Shown: positions 17,706 to 26,341 of the stretch, piece after piece
How positions within the stretch are numbered: position 1 is the first letter of the stretch
Layout: each line of letters begins with the position of its first letter
Assembly (NCBI RefSeq): GCF_029675105.1
Contig: NZ_JAQQFV010000003.1
Span: 679,757-743,756 of the forward strand
Direction: 5' to 3'
DNA from: Nocardia anocheti
GTDB lineage: Bacteria; Actinomycetota; Actinomycetes; Mycobacteriales; Mycobacteriaceae
DNA length: 64,000 nucleotides
Made by a program: the position numbers and the translations under genes
The notes under the pieces: model-generated
The model's database searches: none
Told to the model about the DNA's origin: nothing
The model's input: the letters and a program-made list of their open reading frames with translations, nothing else

Positions 17706-17829
17706 GCGCGGGCGGTGCTGGTCGCCCCCGCACAGGTCGGCCTGATCACTCGAACCGGCAGCGATTCCACGGAGCCGGTTCCCGCCCTGTGGTGACGACC
17801 TCGCGCAACCGGACATTCGTCCCATCGGC

Positions 17830-17985
17830 TAGGTTCACTGGCGCAGGGAACACCGGTGTGAATCCGGGGCTGTCCCGCAACTGTGACCGAGGAGCAGACC
17901 TTCATCCATGGCCACGACCTTCCTGGGTTGGAAGGCCGAAGGCGAGCGTTGATCCGGGAGCCAGGATACCTGCACCGCTTCAGGA
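17830..17985 (+). ncRNA. Cobalamin (B12) riboswitch
   Basis: The stretch contains the conserved cobalamin-riboswitch elements in order: GGTTCACTGGCGCAGGGAA, GGTGTGAATCCGGGGCTG, TCCCGCAACTGTGACCG, and the B12 box GAGCCAGGATACCTGCA near 17960-17977. About 20 bases later a GAGGA ribosome site precedes the ATG of the ABC importer. The switch probably hides that site when adenosylcobalamin is bound, shutting down translation of the transporter. Boundaries are approximate. Identification is strong because all core boxes are present. Confidence 0.92.
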
Positions 17986-18007
17986 CCCAGCTTCACGAGG
18001 ATGAGAA

Positions 18008-19654
18008 ATGCGAGTGCTCACTCGCCGCAGGCACGATGCGCTGCGGCTGTCCGACCATGCCCCGACCCGGCGGCGCCGTTCCCTGGCCACCGGGGCGCTG
18101 GCCGCGCTGCTCGCGGCCAGCATGGTCGTCACCGGATGCGCGGGCGAGGCCACCGAGGGTGGTGCCGCCGCGGCGCGAGCGCTGCGCGAAGCCGGTGACG
18201 GCACGCTGACGATCTACAACTCCTACAAGATCGCCGGGCTCGACCCGGCGGGCACCGGCACGAACTGGCTGTTCGACTGGGGTGTGGCGGAGAATCTGCT
18301 GCAGGTCACCGAGTCCGGTGAGATCGCGCCCTGGCTGGCGGAATCGGTCGTGCGCGACGGCGACACCCGCTGGATCGTGACCCTGCGCGACGGTGTCACC
18401 TTCCAGAACGGCAAGCCGGTCGACGCCGCCGCCGTCGCCGCCGCCCTCACCAGGCAGATCGCCAAATCCTCGGCGGCCAGGGTCTATCTGGACCCGGCGA
18501 CGAAGGTGACCGCCGACGGCGCCAGGGTCGTCATCACCACCCCCACCCCGAACGCGATGGTGCCCGCCGCCCTCGCCGCGCGCGACAACTCGCTGCAGAT
18601 CTACGACGTCGCCGCGATCGAAGCCGCCAACGGTGACTCGGCGAAGATCGTCGGCGCCGGTGCGTACTCGGGCCCCTACGCGATCACCACGTGGAGCCCG
18701 GACAATCTCGTGCTGGCCCCCTACGCCGCGCACTGGGAGGGCACACCGCCGCTGAAGGGCGTGACGGTCCGTGTCGTGCCCGACGAGCAGGCCCGACTGG
18801 CCGGGGTGCGCAGCGGCGAGGCCGATATGGCGTTCTACCCGTCCACCTCGGCGAAGCTGGAACTGCGCGGCGACAGCGACATGCACGTGCTGTCCTCCGA
18901 GCAGGCCCTGCAGTCGCTGCTGGTGGAGATGAACCTGAAGGCGGGCATCTTCACCGACACCGCCGTCCGCAAGGCGTTCACCGCGGCGATCGACTACGCG
19001 GGCATCGCCGAGGACGTCGGCAACGGACAGTTCGCCCCCGCCACCGGCCTGTACCCGCCGTCGATGTCGTTCGCCGTGGACAACCAGGTCCACGACCTGG
19101 CCGAGGCGAAGCGGCTGCTCGACGCGGCGGGCTGGGTGCCCGGCGGCGACGGCATCCGGACCAAGGACGGCCGGAAACTGGTGGTGCGGTTCGTGACCCA
19201 GGCCCAGGGGCCCGAGACCAACGATGTCGCGATCGCGATGAAGGACCAGGTCGCCCAGGCCGGGTTCGACCTGCAGATCAACAACGCCGAGGACTCCGCC
19301 GCCGTCAAGAAGGACCCGGGCGCGTGGGAATCGTCGGTGGCGCTGAGCGGTTCGCTGTCGGGCACCGCCGACCCGATCCAGCCCTACCTGGTGCGCTGGA
19401 CCACCGGCGGCTCGTCCAATGCCCAGGGCGTGACGAACCCGGAGATCGACGCGATCGGCGCGCAGCTGCGCGGCGAGTTCGACACCGCGCGCCGCGACGC
19501 GCTGCTGGCGCGCGCCCAGGAGATCCTGGTGCGCGAGCAGGCCTACGTGGTGGCCGGAACGTTCAAGTACTTCACCGTGGTGACCGGCCCCGAATGGGCC
19601 GACTACCGGGTGTCGAACGTCCGCAGGCACCTCACCAGCGCCACCGGCGAATAA
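18008..19654 (+). CDS. Substrate-binding lipoprotein of nickel/peptide-type ABC importer
   Basis: 548 aa, solute-binding family 5. A basic start and hydrophobic core end in the lipobox VVTGCAG, so it is a lipoprotein on the outer face of the membrane. Family signatures include SYKIAGLDPAG, the LRDGVTFQNGKPVDAAAVAAAL segment and GADAYSGPYAI-like GAGAYSGPYAIT. The family carries peptides, nickel and other metal complexes. Because a cobalamin riboswitch directly precedes it, cobalt (or a cobalt chelate or corrinoid precursor) is the most likely cargo. First of four coupled genes. Confidence 0.88.
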   Translation: MRVLTRRRHDALRLSDHAPTRRRRSLATGALAALLAASMVVTGCAGEATEGGAAAARALREAGDGTLTIYNSYKIAGLDPAGTGTNWLFDWGVAENLLQVTESGEIAPWLAESVVRDGDTRWIVTLRDGVTFQNGKPVDAAAVAAALTRQIAKSSAARVYLDPATKVTADGARVVITTPTPNAMVPAALAARDNSLQIYDVAAIEAANGDSAKIVGAGAYSGPYAITTWSPDNLVLAPYAAHWEGTPPLKGVTVRVVPDEQARLAGVRSGEADMAFYPSTSAKLELRGDSDMHVLSSEQALQSLLVEMNLKAGIFTDTAVRKAFTAAIDYAGIAEDVGNGQFAPATGLYPPSMSFAVDNQVHDLAEAKRLLDAAGWVPGGDGIRTKDGRKLVVRFVTQAQGPETNDVAIAMKDQVAQAGFDLQINNAEDSAAVKKDPGAWESSVALSGSLSGTADPIQPYLVRWTTGGSSNAQGVTNPEIDAIGAQLRGEFDTARRDALLARAQEILVREQAYVVAGTFKYFTVVTGPEWADYRVSNVRRHLTSATGE

Positions 19655-19662
19655 CGACCGAG

Positions 19663-20604
19663 GTGCGTCTACTCGTCCTGGCCCGGCGCCGGGTCGTCGA
19701 GGCCGTGCTGACCCTGCTCGGCGCCAGCGTGCTCATCTGGGCCCTGCTCCCGCTGGCGCCGGGCGACCCGGCGCGGATGATCCTGGTCGCGCAGGGTGTC
19801 CCCGAGCCGACGCCGGAACAGATCGGCGACCTCGAACAGACCCTGCACCTGGACCGTTCGGCGCCGGAGCAGTACGCGCACTGGCTGTGGGGGGTACTGC
19901 GCGGCGATCTCGGGTTGTCGTTCGTCTCCGGACGACCGGTGGCCGGGGAATTCGCCGAACGGCTGCCCGCGACCCTGATCCTGGCCTCGGCGGCGCTGGT
20001 CCTGGCGCTGGTGCTCTCGATCGCGCTCGGCGTGATCGCGGCCCGCTCGCCGCGGCGGTGGCCCGATCACGGCACCCGCTGGCTGGCGCTGGTGTTCACC
20101 TCGGTGCCGAGTTTCGTGGTGGCGCTGTTGCTCATCCAGGTGTTCGTCGTCGGGTTCGGCGTCGGCAAGGCCGCGCTCGACGGCACCTGGGCACAGGTGT
20201 GGCTCCCGGCGATCTGCCTGGCGGTGGGCCTGTCGGATTCCTGGTCGCGGTTGCTGCGCGCGAATCTGCTGGCCTTCCTGGAATCGCCGACCGCGGCGGT
20301 GCTGCGGGCCAGGGGCGCGTCGCGGTGGCGGCTCCTGTGGCGCCACGGCCTGCCCAACAGTGCGGTGCCGTCGCTGCATGCGCTGGCGGTCGGCACCGCG
20401 GTGCTGCTCGGCGGGGCGACCGTGGTCGAGACGGTGTTCACCTGGCCCGGGCTCGGCGCGTACGTGGTGGAGTCGGTGAAGACGCGTGATCTGCCGGTCA
20501 TCCAGGCGTTCACCGTGTTCGCCACGGCGAGCTATGTGCTCAGCAGCCTGGTCGCCGACCTGCTGTCGGCGGTCATCGACCGCAGAATCGAGGTCGCCGC
20601 GTGA
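19663..20604 (+). CDS. ABC importer permease 1 (DppB/NikB type)
   Basis: 313 aa. It has six membrane spans and the DppB/NikB N-terminal pattern (VEAVLTLLGASVLIWALLPLAPGDPA). The coupling-helix EAA-like loop is FLESPTAAVLRARGASRWRLL, and the C-terminal pattern is TVVETVFTWPGLG. GTG 19663 is chosen; it begins 8 bases after the binding-protein stop and no other start fits. Its stop overlaps the second permease start (GTGA), so they are translated in tandem. Confidence 0.88.
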   Translation: MRLLVLARRRVVEAVLTLLGASVLIWALLPLAPGDPARMILVAQGVPEPTPEQIGDLEQTLHLDRSAPEQYAHWLWGVLRGDLGLSFVSGRPVAGEFAERLPATLILASAALVLALVLSIALGVIAARSPRRWPDHGTRWLALVFTSVPSFVVALLLIQVFVVGFGVGKAALDGTWAQVWLPAICLAVGLSDSWSRLLRANLLAFLESPTAAVLRARGASRWRLLWRHGLPNSAVPSLHALAVGTAVLLGGATVVETVFTWPGLGAYVVESVKTRDLPVIQAFTVFATASYVLSSLVADLLSAVIDRRIEVAA

Positions 20605-21410
20605 CCCGCCGTCATCTGCCCCCGTCGGTGCTCGCGGGCACCGTCGTGCTCGGGCTGTTGCTCCTGCTGGCGGCGGTGGGTCCGCTGCTGGCGCAGTACC
20701 CGCCGAACGAACCACACTACGGGGCGAAGCTGGTCGCGCCGAACGCCGAATTCTGGCTGGGCACCGACCATTACGGGCGCGACCAGTTCGCCCGGCTGAT
20801 GCACGGTCTGCGGTTGTCGCTGCTGTCGGCGTTTGTCGTGCTGGCCGGGTCGGCGTCGATCAGCCTGCTGGTCGGCCTCGGCGCCGGGCTCTACGGCGGC
20901 CGGATCGACCGGGCGGTGTCGCGGGTGATCGATGTGGTGCTGGCGATTCCGAGCCTGGTGCTCGCGCTGGCCGTGGTCGGTCTGCTCGGCCCCGGCTATC
21001 TCGAACTGCTGCTCGCGCTGGTGATCGCGAGCTGGGCCGCCGACGCCCGCGTCGCGCGGGCGCTCACCCTCGAGGCGCGGTCCCGGCCGTATGTGGTGGC
21101 GGCCGGGGTCGCCGGGGTGAGCAGGCCCGCGATCGGGGTCCGGCATCTGCTGCCCGCGGTCCTCGGGCCGTTCCTGATCGTGGCGACCCTGCGACTGGGC
21201 GGCATCGTGGTCGCGCTGGCCGGGTTGTCGTTCCTGGGTCTCGGGGTGCAGATGCCCGAGGCCGAACTGGGCGCGATGCTCGGGGACGCGCGCCGCTTCC
21301 TCGGCGCCGCGCCGTGGCTGCTGATCGCGCCCGCGGTGGCGATTCTGGCCATGGCGGCCGCGGCGAACCTGATCGCCGAGGGCCTGCGCGACGACAGGGG
21401 ACCTCGATGA
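20601..21410 (+). CDS. ABC importer permease 2 (DppC/NikC type)
   Basis: 269 aa with five to six spans. The DppC signature EFWLGTDHYGRDQFARLMHGLRLSL is near residue 50, and the EAA loop SRPYVVAAGVAGVSRPAIGVRHLLP contacts the ATPase. GLSFLGLGVQMPEAELGAML closes the family pattern. It overlaps both neighbours by 4 bases. Partner of the previous permease in the metal/peptide importer under B12-riboswitch control. Confidence 0.9.
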   Translation: MTRRHLPPSVLAGTVVLGLLLLLAAVGPLLAQYPPNEPHYGAKLVAPNAEFWLGTDHYGRDQFARLMHGLRLSLLSAFVVLAGSASISLLVGLGAGLYGGRIDRAVSRVIDVVLAIPSLVLALAVVGLLGPGYLELLLALVIASWAADARVARALTLEARSRPYVVAAGVAGVSRPAIGVRHLLPAVLGPFLIVATLRLGGIVVALAGLSFLGLGVQMPEAELGAMLGDARRFLGAAPWLLIAPAVAILAMAAAANLIAEGLRDDRGPR

Positions 21411-22792
21411 GTGTGATCGCCGAACTGCGCGGCCTGACCGTCGCCTACGGCGGAGCCGACCCGGTGCTGCGCGATGTCTCGCTCACCGTGCGACGCGGGG
21501 AGACGGTGGCCGTGGTCGGGCCCAGCGGCTGCGGCAAGACCACCATTCTGCGCGCCCTGCTCGGTACCCTCGCCGAGAGCGCCCGCGTCGAGGGCACCGT
21601 GCTCATCGACGGGGTCGCGGTGTCGCGCAGCGATTTCCGCGCGCTGCGCGGCACCGTGCTGGGGTTCGTCGGCCAGGACCCGTTCGCCGCGATGGACCCG
21701 ATCATGTCGGTGGGCACCAATATCGCCCAGCCCTGGCGCATCGCCCGCCGCCGCGTTCCCGAGGGTCGCGTCGTCGACGATCTCGCCGCCGTGGACATCC
21801 CCGATCCGGCCCGCCGCGTCCGTCGACGGCCGTTCACCTGGTCGGGTGGGATGCTGCAGCGCGGCTCGGTGACGACCGCGCGGGCCCTCGACCCCGCCCT
21901 GGTCCTGGCCGACGAACCGACTTCGGCGCTGGACGACGCCAACGCCCACCGTGTCCTGACCGCCCTCACCGGCGGAGAGACCGCGCTGCTGATCGTCAGC
22001 CACGACCTGCGCCTGGTGCGCAAATACGCCGACCGGGTGTACGTGGTCGACAACGGCACCGTCACCGAATCCACCCTCGATCCGCCCGTCGAGGTCCGTG
22101 AGGTTCCGTCCCGCCGACCCGTGCCCCCGGGCGCGCCGATCCTCACGGCCAGCGCGCTGACGAAGCGCTATCCGGGCGGCGGCGGCGTGGCCCCGGTCGA
22201 CCTCACGGTGCGCCCCGGCGAGATCGTCGGCCTGGCCGGACCGTCCGGGGCGGGCAAGAGCACCCTGCTGCGACTGCTCGCCGGAATCGAGACGCCCGGC
22301 TCGGGTCGGCTCGTCTGGGACGGCAAGGACGGGCCACCACCGGCGGGCGAGGTCGGCATGGTGTTCCAGAACGCCGTGGGCAGTCTCGATCCACGCCGCC
22401 CGCTCCATCGCGGGGTCACCGAACCGCTGCGGCCACGCCTGCGCACCCGGCTCGCCACCGCCGAGTCCATGGCGATCACGCGCACCGCCCTCGAGCGGGT
22501 CGGCCTGGCCGACATCGATCCTCGACGTCTGCCCGGCGAGCTGTCCGGCGGTCAGGCCCAGCGGGTGGCGATCGCACGGGCCCTCGTCGGCGACATCCGC
22601 GTGCTGCTGGCCGACGAACCGACCGCGGCCCTGGACACGGAGTCGGCGGACCGCGTCATGACGATCCTGCGCGAACTCGCCGACGACGGCCTGGCCATCG
22701 TGCTCGTCTCGCACTCCGAGCGCGTCCTGGACGACCTCGCCGACACCGTCGTCAGGATCGAGGCGATACCGGATCTGTCCACCGCGCGATGA
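21407..22792 (+). CDS. Fused dual-ATPase of nickel/peptide-type ABC importer
   Basis: 461 aa with two complete ATPase domains in one chain, equivalent to DppD plus DppF. Domain 1 (about 1-235) has Walker A GPSGCGKTT, a variant signature TWSGGMLQR and Walker B ALVLADEPTSALDD. Domain 2 (about 240-460) has Walker A GPSGAGKST, signature LSGGQAQR and Walker B VLLADEPTAALD. ATG 21407 overlaps the permease stop. The last 41 bases overlap the convergent monooxygenase gene. Energises the importer on the cytosolic side. Confidence 0.9.
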   Translation: MSVIAELRGLTVAYGGADPVLRDVSLTVRRGETVAVVGPSGCGKTTILRALLGTLAESARVEGTVLIDGVAVSRSDFRALRGTVLGFVGQDPFAAMDPIMSVGTNIAQPWRIARRRVPEGRVVDDLAAVDIPDPARRVRRRPFTWSGGMLQRGSVTTARALDPALVLADEPTSALDDANAHRVLTALTGGETALLIVSHDLRLVRKYADRVYVVDNGTVTESTLDPPVEVREVPSRRPVPPGAPILTASALTKRYPGGGGVAPVDLTVRPGEIVGLAGPSGAGKSTLLRLLAGIETPGSGRLVWDGKDGPPPAGEVGMVFQNAVGSLDPRRPLHRGVTEPLRPRLRTRLATAESMAITRTALERVGLADIDPRRLPGELSGGQAQRVAIARALVGDIRVLLADEPTAALDTESADRVMTILRELADDGLAIVLVSHSERVLDDLADTVVRIEAIPDLSTAR

Positions 22793-23723
22793 CGGTGTCG
22801 GCGAACAGCCGCATGCTGGTTCGCACCGCCTCCGGCGACGGTGCCGCGGGCTGCACATTGCACAGGAAATCGGTCGCGTCGGGGACCACCGCGTCGCGGC
22901 GGATGGCGGTGGCCACCTCGGCGGCGGTGCCGAGATAGCCGTGTCCGGTGTCGATGTAGTCGCGGGCGGTGAACTCCGCCGGGAACCGCCCCGCCGCGAT
23001 CGAGGTCGCCACCCACCGCTCGATGCCGGGGCGCATGTGCTCGAACGCGGTCGCGGCCGAGTCCGCGCACAGCACCGAGCGCGAGACCCCGACCCGCGCG
23101 GGACGTCCCGCGATCCGTTGCGCGGCACGGTATTTCGCGACCCGCTCGGCGGCGATCTCATCGCGCGGCCCCCGCGGCGAGGAACTGCGTCCGGTGAGTA
23201 CACCGAGATCCAGCGCGGCGGCCAGGTCGAATCCGGCCGCGGAGGCGGTCCCGAGCCAGAGCCGGTCCCGCAGACCGGGCGCGGCGGGCACCAGATCGCT
23301 TGCGGGGCCGAACAATTCGATCAGGGCGTGCAGCGTGTCGCGAAAACGCTCGTGTCGGTCGGCATGGCTGTGTCCGAAGCGTTCCGCGGTCGCGGCGTCC
23401 GCCCCGGCGCCGAGCCCGAGTTCGAGCCTGCCGCCGCTGAGCGCGTCCACCATCGCCGCGTCCTCGGCCAACCGGATCGGGTCCTCGAGTGACCCGATCA
23501 TGACCGCCGTCCCCAACCTGATCCGACTGGTCCGCCCGGCCACCGCCGCCAGCAGGACCAACGGCGACGGACAGTGCGCCCGCTGCGCGCCGAAATGATG
23601 CTGCGCCACCCAGAACGACGCGAATCCGCACTCCTCGGCGAAGACGGCCGCCTCCACCGCCTCGCGCAAGACCGTCGCGGAGTCCCGGTCACCCACGACG
23701 TGCGAAATGAACCCGAACCGCAT
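22752..23723 (-). CDS. LLM-class flavin-dependent monooxygenase
   Basis: 323 aa from ATG 23723 (MRFGFISHVVGDRD). It has the luciferase-like TIM-barrel pattern: FAEECGFASFWVAQHHFGA, the IRLGTAVMIGSLEDPIRLAED substrate loop and LSGGRLELGLGAG. These enzymes use reduced flavin from a partner reductase to oxidise small molecules. The gene is convergent with, and overlaps by 41 bases, the ABC ATPase; LLM genes often sit beside peptide/nickel-type importers, where they may process the imported molecule. No reductase is adjacent. Substrate unknown. Confidence 0.85.
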   Translation of the reverse strand: MRFGFISHVVGDRDSATVLREAVEAAVFAEECGFASFWVAQHHFGAQRAHCPSPLVLLAAVAGRTSRIRLGTAVMIGSLEDPIRLAEDAAMVDALSGGRLELGLGAGADAATAERFGHSHADRHERFRDTLHALIELFGPASDLVPAAPGLRDRLWLGTASAAGFDLAAALDLGVLTGRSSSPRGPRDEIAAERVAKYRAAQRIAGRPARVGVSRSVLCADSAATAFEHMRPGIERWVATSIAAGRFPAEFTARDYIDTGHGYLGTAAEVATAIRRDAVVPDATDFLCNVQPAAPSPEAVRTSMRLFADTVIARWTDPVSPRS

Positions 23724-23797
23724 CACTGACACCCCGTCGTCGCACCGAAGTCCCACCGTAACGCCCGACCGCCGCCGCGCGGCCACCGGTGCGGCGT

Positions 23798-24262
23798 TCA
23801 GCGCGCGGCTTCGGTGCCGTTCTCGGGGAGCCGCGCCATCCCCGATCGCAGCGCGATCAGCACGGCCTCGGTGCGATCCGCGGCGCCGAGCTTCTGGTAC
23901 AGCACGTACAGGTGGGCCTTGACGGTCTGTTCGGTGATGTCGAGGACCCTGCCGATCCTGCGGTTGGTACAGCCCTGGACCAACAGATCGAGGACCTGAC
24001 GCTGCCGGGGAGTCAACCGAATGGCGTTGTGCTGATGCGCCGTCGGTGACGCGGAGGGTGTGGTGGAGGCGGTGTCGGCCGGTGGGCGGGGCGACCCGAC
24101 GGGCCGCTCGGGTGCGGAGTGGCGGCGCTCCCTGGCTTCCAGGGCGATCATCGATGTCCGGATCCGCTCCGCGTAGGCGCCGAGTTGCTGTATCTGATCC
24201 AGCAGCTCGTCCAGAGCTCGAGCAGTAGTGGTCGTGCGGGTATGCCAGTCACCAGTGGTCAT
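23798..24262 (-). CDS. LuxR-type HTH regulator, short
   Basis: 154 aa. The C-terminal 65 residues are a GerE/LuxR DNA-binding domain: RLTPRQRQVLDLLVQGCTNR, then EQTVKAHLYVLYQKLGAADR. The N-terminal half is helical (ALDELLDQIQQLGAYAERIR) followed by a Pro/Ser/Thr-rich linker, with no receiver or ligand domain. The start has AAGGAA some 10 bases upstream. The 279-base region above it holds an IdeR-like box and a 17-bp palindrome, closer to the divergent TetR gene. It could regulate the metal-transport or biosynthetic block nearby. Confidence 0.83.
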   Translation of the reverse strand: MTTGDWHTRTTTTARALDELLDQIQQLGAYAERIRTSMIALEARERRHSAPERPVGSPRPPADTASTTPSASPTAHQHNAIRLTPRQRQVLDLLVQGCTNRRIGRVLDITEQTVKAHLYVLYQKLGAADRTEAVLIALRSGMARLPENGTEAAR

Positions 24263-24460
24263 AGCTAGGAATTCCTTGTCGTAGCTGTCCGTGCGGACAG
24301 CGGTATCGAGGGAAAATCAGCCAGCGTCGAGAATTCGACAAGGATGCCTGTCCGGCACGGATCGGCTGGCTGCCGCAACAGAATTCGGCTGACTACGCGA
24401 GGGGCGGGGCGGGCGCACCCGACCAGGTCGTGAGTCATACAACCCCCTCGCATAGTTTAG

Positions 24461-24479
24461 TTAGGTTAGCATAAGTTCA
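24461..24479. promoter_or_regulatory. Iron box (IdeR/DtxR-type) between LuxR and TetR genes
   Basis: TTAGGTTAGCATAAGTTCA matches the IdeR consensus at 15 of 19 positions, with the whole left half (TTAGGTTAGC) exact. It lies 63-81 bases before the TetR start and about 200 before the LuxR-type start, so it more likely governs TetR. It is followed within 6 bases by the 17-bp dyad shared with the iron-uptake promoter. Confidence 0.7.
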
Positions 24480-24484
24480 CTCAC

Positions 24485-24501
24485 CGAAGGAGTCTCACTC
24501 A
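24485..24501. promoter_or_regulatory. 17-bp dyad, copy 1 (TetR promoter)
   Basis: CGAAGGAGTCTCACTCA matches 13 of 17 positions of the perfect palindrome TGAATGA-ATC-TCATTCA found before the MFS gene at 28291. It lies about 40 bases upstream of the TetR start, suggesting autoregulation. Confidence 0.5.
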
Positions 24502-24541
24502 CTGGCAGCCTACGCCCGAGACGCCGTGTAAAGTCCCCGAA

Positions 24542-25168
24542 ATGAGCCAGCGCCGTTCCACGCCGGGCAGGCCGCGCACCAAGCCCGCGCAGGAGCGCCG
24601 CGCGGATCTGCTCGACGCCGCCGAGCAGGTTTTCGTCGAACGCGGCATCGCCGCGGCCCGCCTCGACGAGATCACCGAGCGGGCCGACGTCGCCATCGGC
24701 ACCCTGTACGTGCACTTCAATTCCAAGAACGACCTGATGGTCGCCCTGCGCGCGCGCTTCATCGACCGACTGGTCGCCCGCCAGCAGGCAGCGGTGCGGC
24801 AACTGCCCGAGGACGACTGGATCGGCCGCGTGGACGCCTGGCTCACCGACGCCGTGCGCGCCTACGTCGACCACGCCGAACTGCACGACGTGCTCTACGA
24901 CCACACCCCGATCAACGCCAAGACGACGGTGCAGGTCCCGCCGGAGAACGCCCACATCGAGGCGTTCCGCCAGCTCATCGCCGAGCGCCCCGACCCGCCC
25001 GCCGGAGCCCCCGATCCGGCCATGGCCGCCAACCTGATCTACGGCGCCTGGTACGGCGCCACCCACGCGCTGCTGCACCACGAAGCCGAGGACATCTCGA
25101 CGCTGGCCGACGAGCTCATCGCCGAGATCATCGCGCTCGCCCATCGGTATCTGCGCTCCGATCGCTGA
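24542..25168 (+). CDS. TetR-family regulator of iron-uptake/efflux block
   Basis: 208 aa. The HTH region is ADLLDAAEQVFVERGIAAAR then LDEITERADVAIGTLYVHF, followed by a helical ligand domain ending GAWYGATHALLHHEAED. There is no clear Shine-Dalgarno, and a TAAAGT element 10-15 bases upstream suggests a near-leaderless transcript. It stands next to a ferric-siderophore importer and an MFS exporter. A 17-bp dyad occurs upstream of itself, the importer and the exporter, so it probably controls all three. Its own promoter also carries an iron box, linking ligand sensing with iron status. Confidence 0.9.
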   Translation: MSQRRSTPGRPRTKPAQERRADLLDAAEQVFVERGIAAARLDEITERADVAIGTLYVHFNSKNDLMVALRARFIDRLVARQQAAVRQLPEDDWIGRVDAWLTDAVRAYVDHAELHDVLYDHTPINAKTTVQVPPENAHIEAFRQLIAERPDPPAGAPDPAMAANLIYGAWYGATHALLHHEAEDISTLADELIAEIIALAHRYLRSDR

Positions 25169-25201
25169 TCCCCCTCGCCACCGAATCCCTTGTCCAACCC
25201 C

Positions 25202-25220
25202 AGCCGTTAGGCTAACCTAA
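25202..25220 (+). promoter_or_regulatory. Iron box (IdeR/DtxR-type) before iron importer
   Basis: Contains the exact 14-mer TTAGGCTAACCTAA (25207-25220), the right 14 positions of the IdeR consensus; 15 of 19 match over the full site. It lies about 63-81 bases before the importer's ATG. Low iron should derepress the operon. Confidence 0.8.
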
Positions 25221-25225
25221 GCCCG

Positions 25226-25242
25226 CGACTGAGGCTCATTCA
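25226..25242. promoter_or_regulatory. 17-bp dyad, copy 2 (iron importer promoter)
   Basis: CGACTGAGGCTCATTCA matches 13 of 17 positions of the palindrome at 28291, with the right half TCATTCA exact. It starts 5 bases after the iron box, about 40 bases before the ATG. Probable binding site of the adjacent TetR protein. Confidence 0.55.
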
Positions 25243-25282
25243 TAAACTGCGCAGGGCCTCCCAGGGGAAGGACCATCGCGCA

Positions 25283-26341
25283 ATGCTCCACTCACTGTTC
25301 CAGTTCCGTTCCACCGGGTGTAGCGCCCGATCCCACCCGGCCAAGCCGTCCGGCGCGATGCTCGGCGCCCTCGTGGCGGCTGTCGCGCTCGTGGCAGCGG
25401 GGTGCGGCGGCGACACCGGTGCCGACGATCGCGCCGAGGCCGGTCCGGCGCCGATCAGCTTCGGAACCTGCGGCCAGAGCGTGACCATGGAGCGCACGCC
25501 GCAGCGCGTGGCGATCCTCAATGACGGCCTGGCCGACACCCTGTTCGCGCTCGGCGTCGGGGACAAGATCGTGGCCAAGACCAGGGGCGAGTCCTCCCCC
25601 ACCCCGGAACTGAGCGAGCGGCTGGCGGCGCTGCCGAGCCTGGGCACCCGCAATCCCAGCGCCGAGGCGTTGGTCGCCGCGCAGCCGGATCTGCTGGTCG
25701 CCGACCAGGTGGCCAAGGTGTCGGGTAACCAGGGCAGCCCGAGCATCGACGAGCTGCGTCAGCTCGGCATCGCGACCTATGTCGCCGACGGCGGCTGCGC
25801 GCAGGGCCTCACCGCCGACACCACCGGCGTCGATTCGCTGTTCGCCGACATCGACCGGTTCGGCACGATCTTCGGCATCGAGGAGCAGGCCGCGACCCTG
25901 GCCGGACAGCTGCGCGCCCGGCTCGACGACATCCGCGCCCGCACCGGCACCCCGGCGCGCGTCGACGTGGTCGAGGTGTCCCAGGTGGGCGGCCAGCTCT
26001 ATGTGACGACCGGCGGCATGTCCGGCGACGTCCTCGAGCGCGCGGGCGGCAACAACCTCTTCGCCGAGCTGCCCGGCCAGTACGCGCCGATCAGCGCCGA
26101 ACAGGTGATCGCCCGCAATCCGCAGGTCATCATCGTGGACGACTACACCGCCTCCGAGAGCGGCCGCAAGACCGCCATCGACTTCCTGACCAGCACCTTC
26201 CCCACCACCGACGCGGTCCGCAACGGCCGGGTGCTGGCGATCGACGCGGCCCGCACCGGTGCGCGCGGCAGCATCCGCGTGGTCGACGGCGTCGACGAGA
26301 TCGCGCGCTTCCTGTACCCGAACGCCTTCGCCGGGCGGTAG
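25283..26341 (+). CDS. Ferric-siderophore-binding lipoprotein (FepB type)
   Basis: 352 aa. The N-terminal membrane segment ends in lipobox VAAGCGG. The periplasmic-binding fold for iron chelates shows TPQRVAILNDGLADTLFALG, AQPDLLVADQ, and VVEVSQVGGQLYVTTGGMSG, ending in RNGRVLAIDA. It sits on the outer membrane face and passes a ferric chelate to the permease. GGGAAGGA lies about 10 bases before the ATG. It is first in a three-gene operon with an iron box and the 17-bp dyad in front. Given the bipyridine-type cluster next door, an iron-bipyridine or related chelate is a possible cargo. Confidence 0.9.
   Translation: MLHSLFQFRSTGCSARSHPAKPSGAMLGALVAAVALVAAGCGGDTGADDRAEAGPAPISFGTCGQSVTMERTPQRVAILNDGLADTLFALGVGDKIVAKTRGESSPTPELSERLAALPSLGTRNPSAEALVAAQPDLLVADQVAKVSGNQGSPSIDELRQLGIATYVADGGCAQGLTADTTGVDSLFADIDRFGTIFGIEEQAATLAGQLRARLDDIRARTGTPARVDVVEVSQVGGQLYVTTGGMSGDVLERAGGNNLFAELPGQYAPISAEQVIARNPQVIIVDDYTASESGRKTAIDFLTSTFPTTDAVRNGRVLAIDAARTGARGSIRVVDGVDEIARFLYPNAFAGR

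Noticed and set aside
24265..24453. 62-aa minus-strand ORF between LuxR-type and TetR genes
   Set aside because: No domain, no clear ribosome site and it lies in the leader of the LuxR-type gene; composition fits chance.
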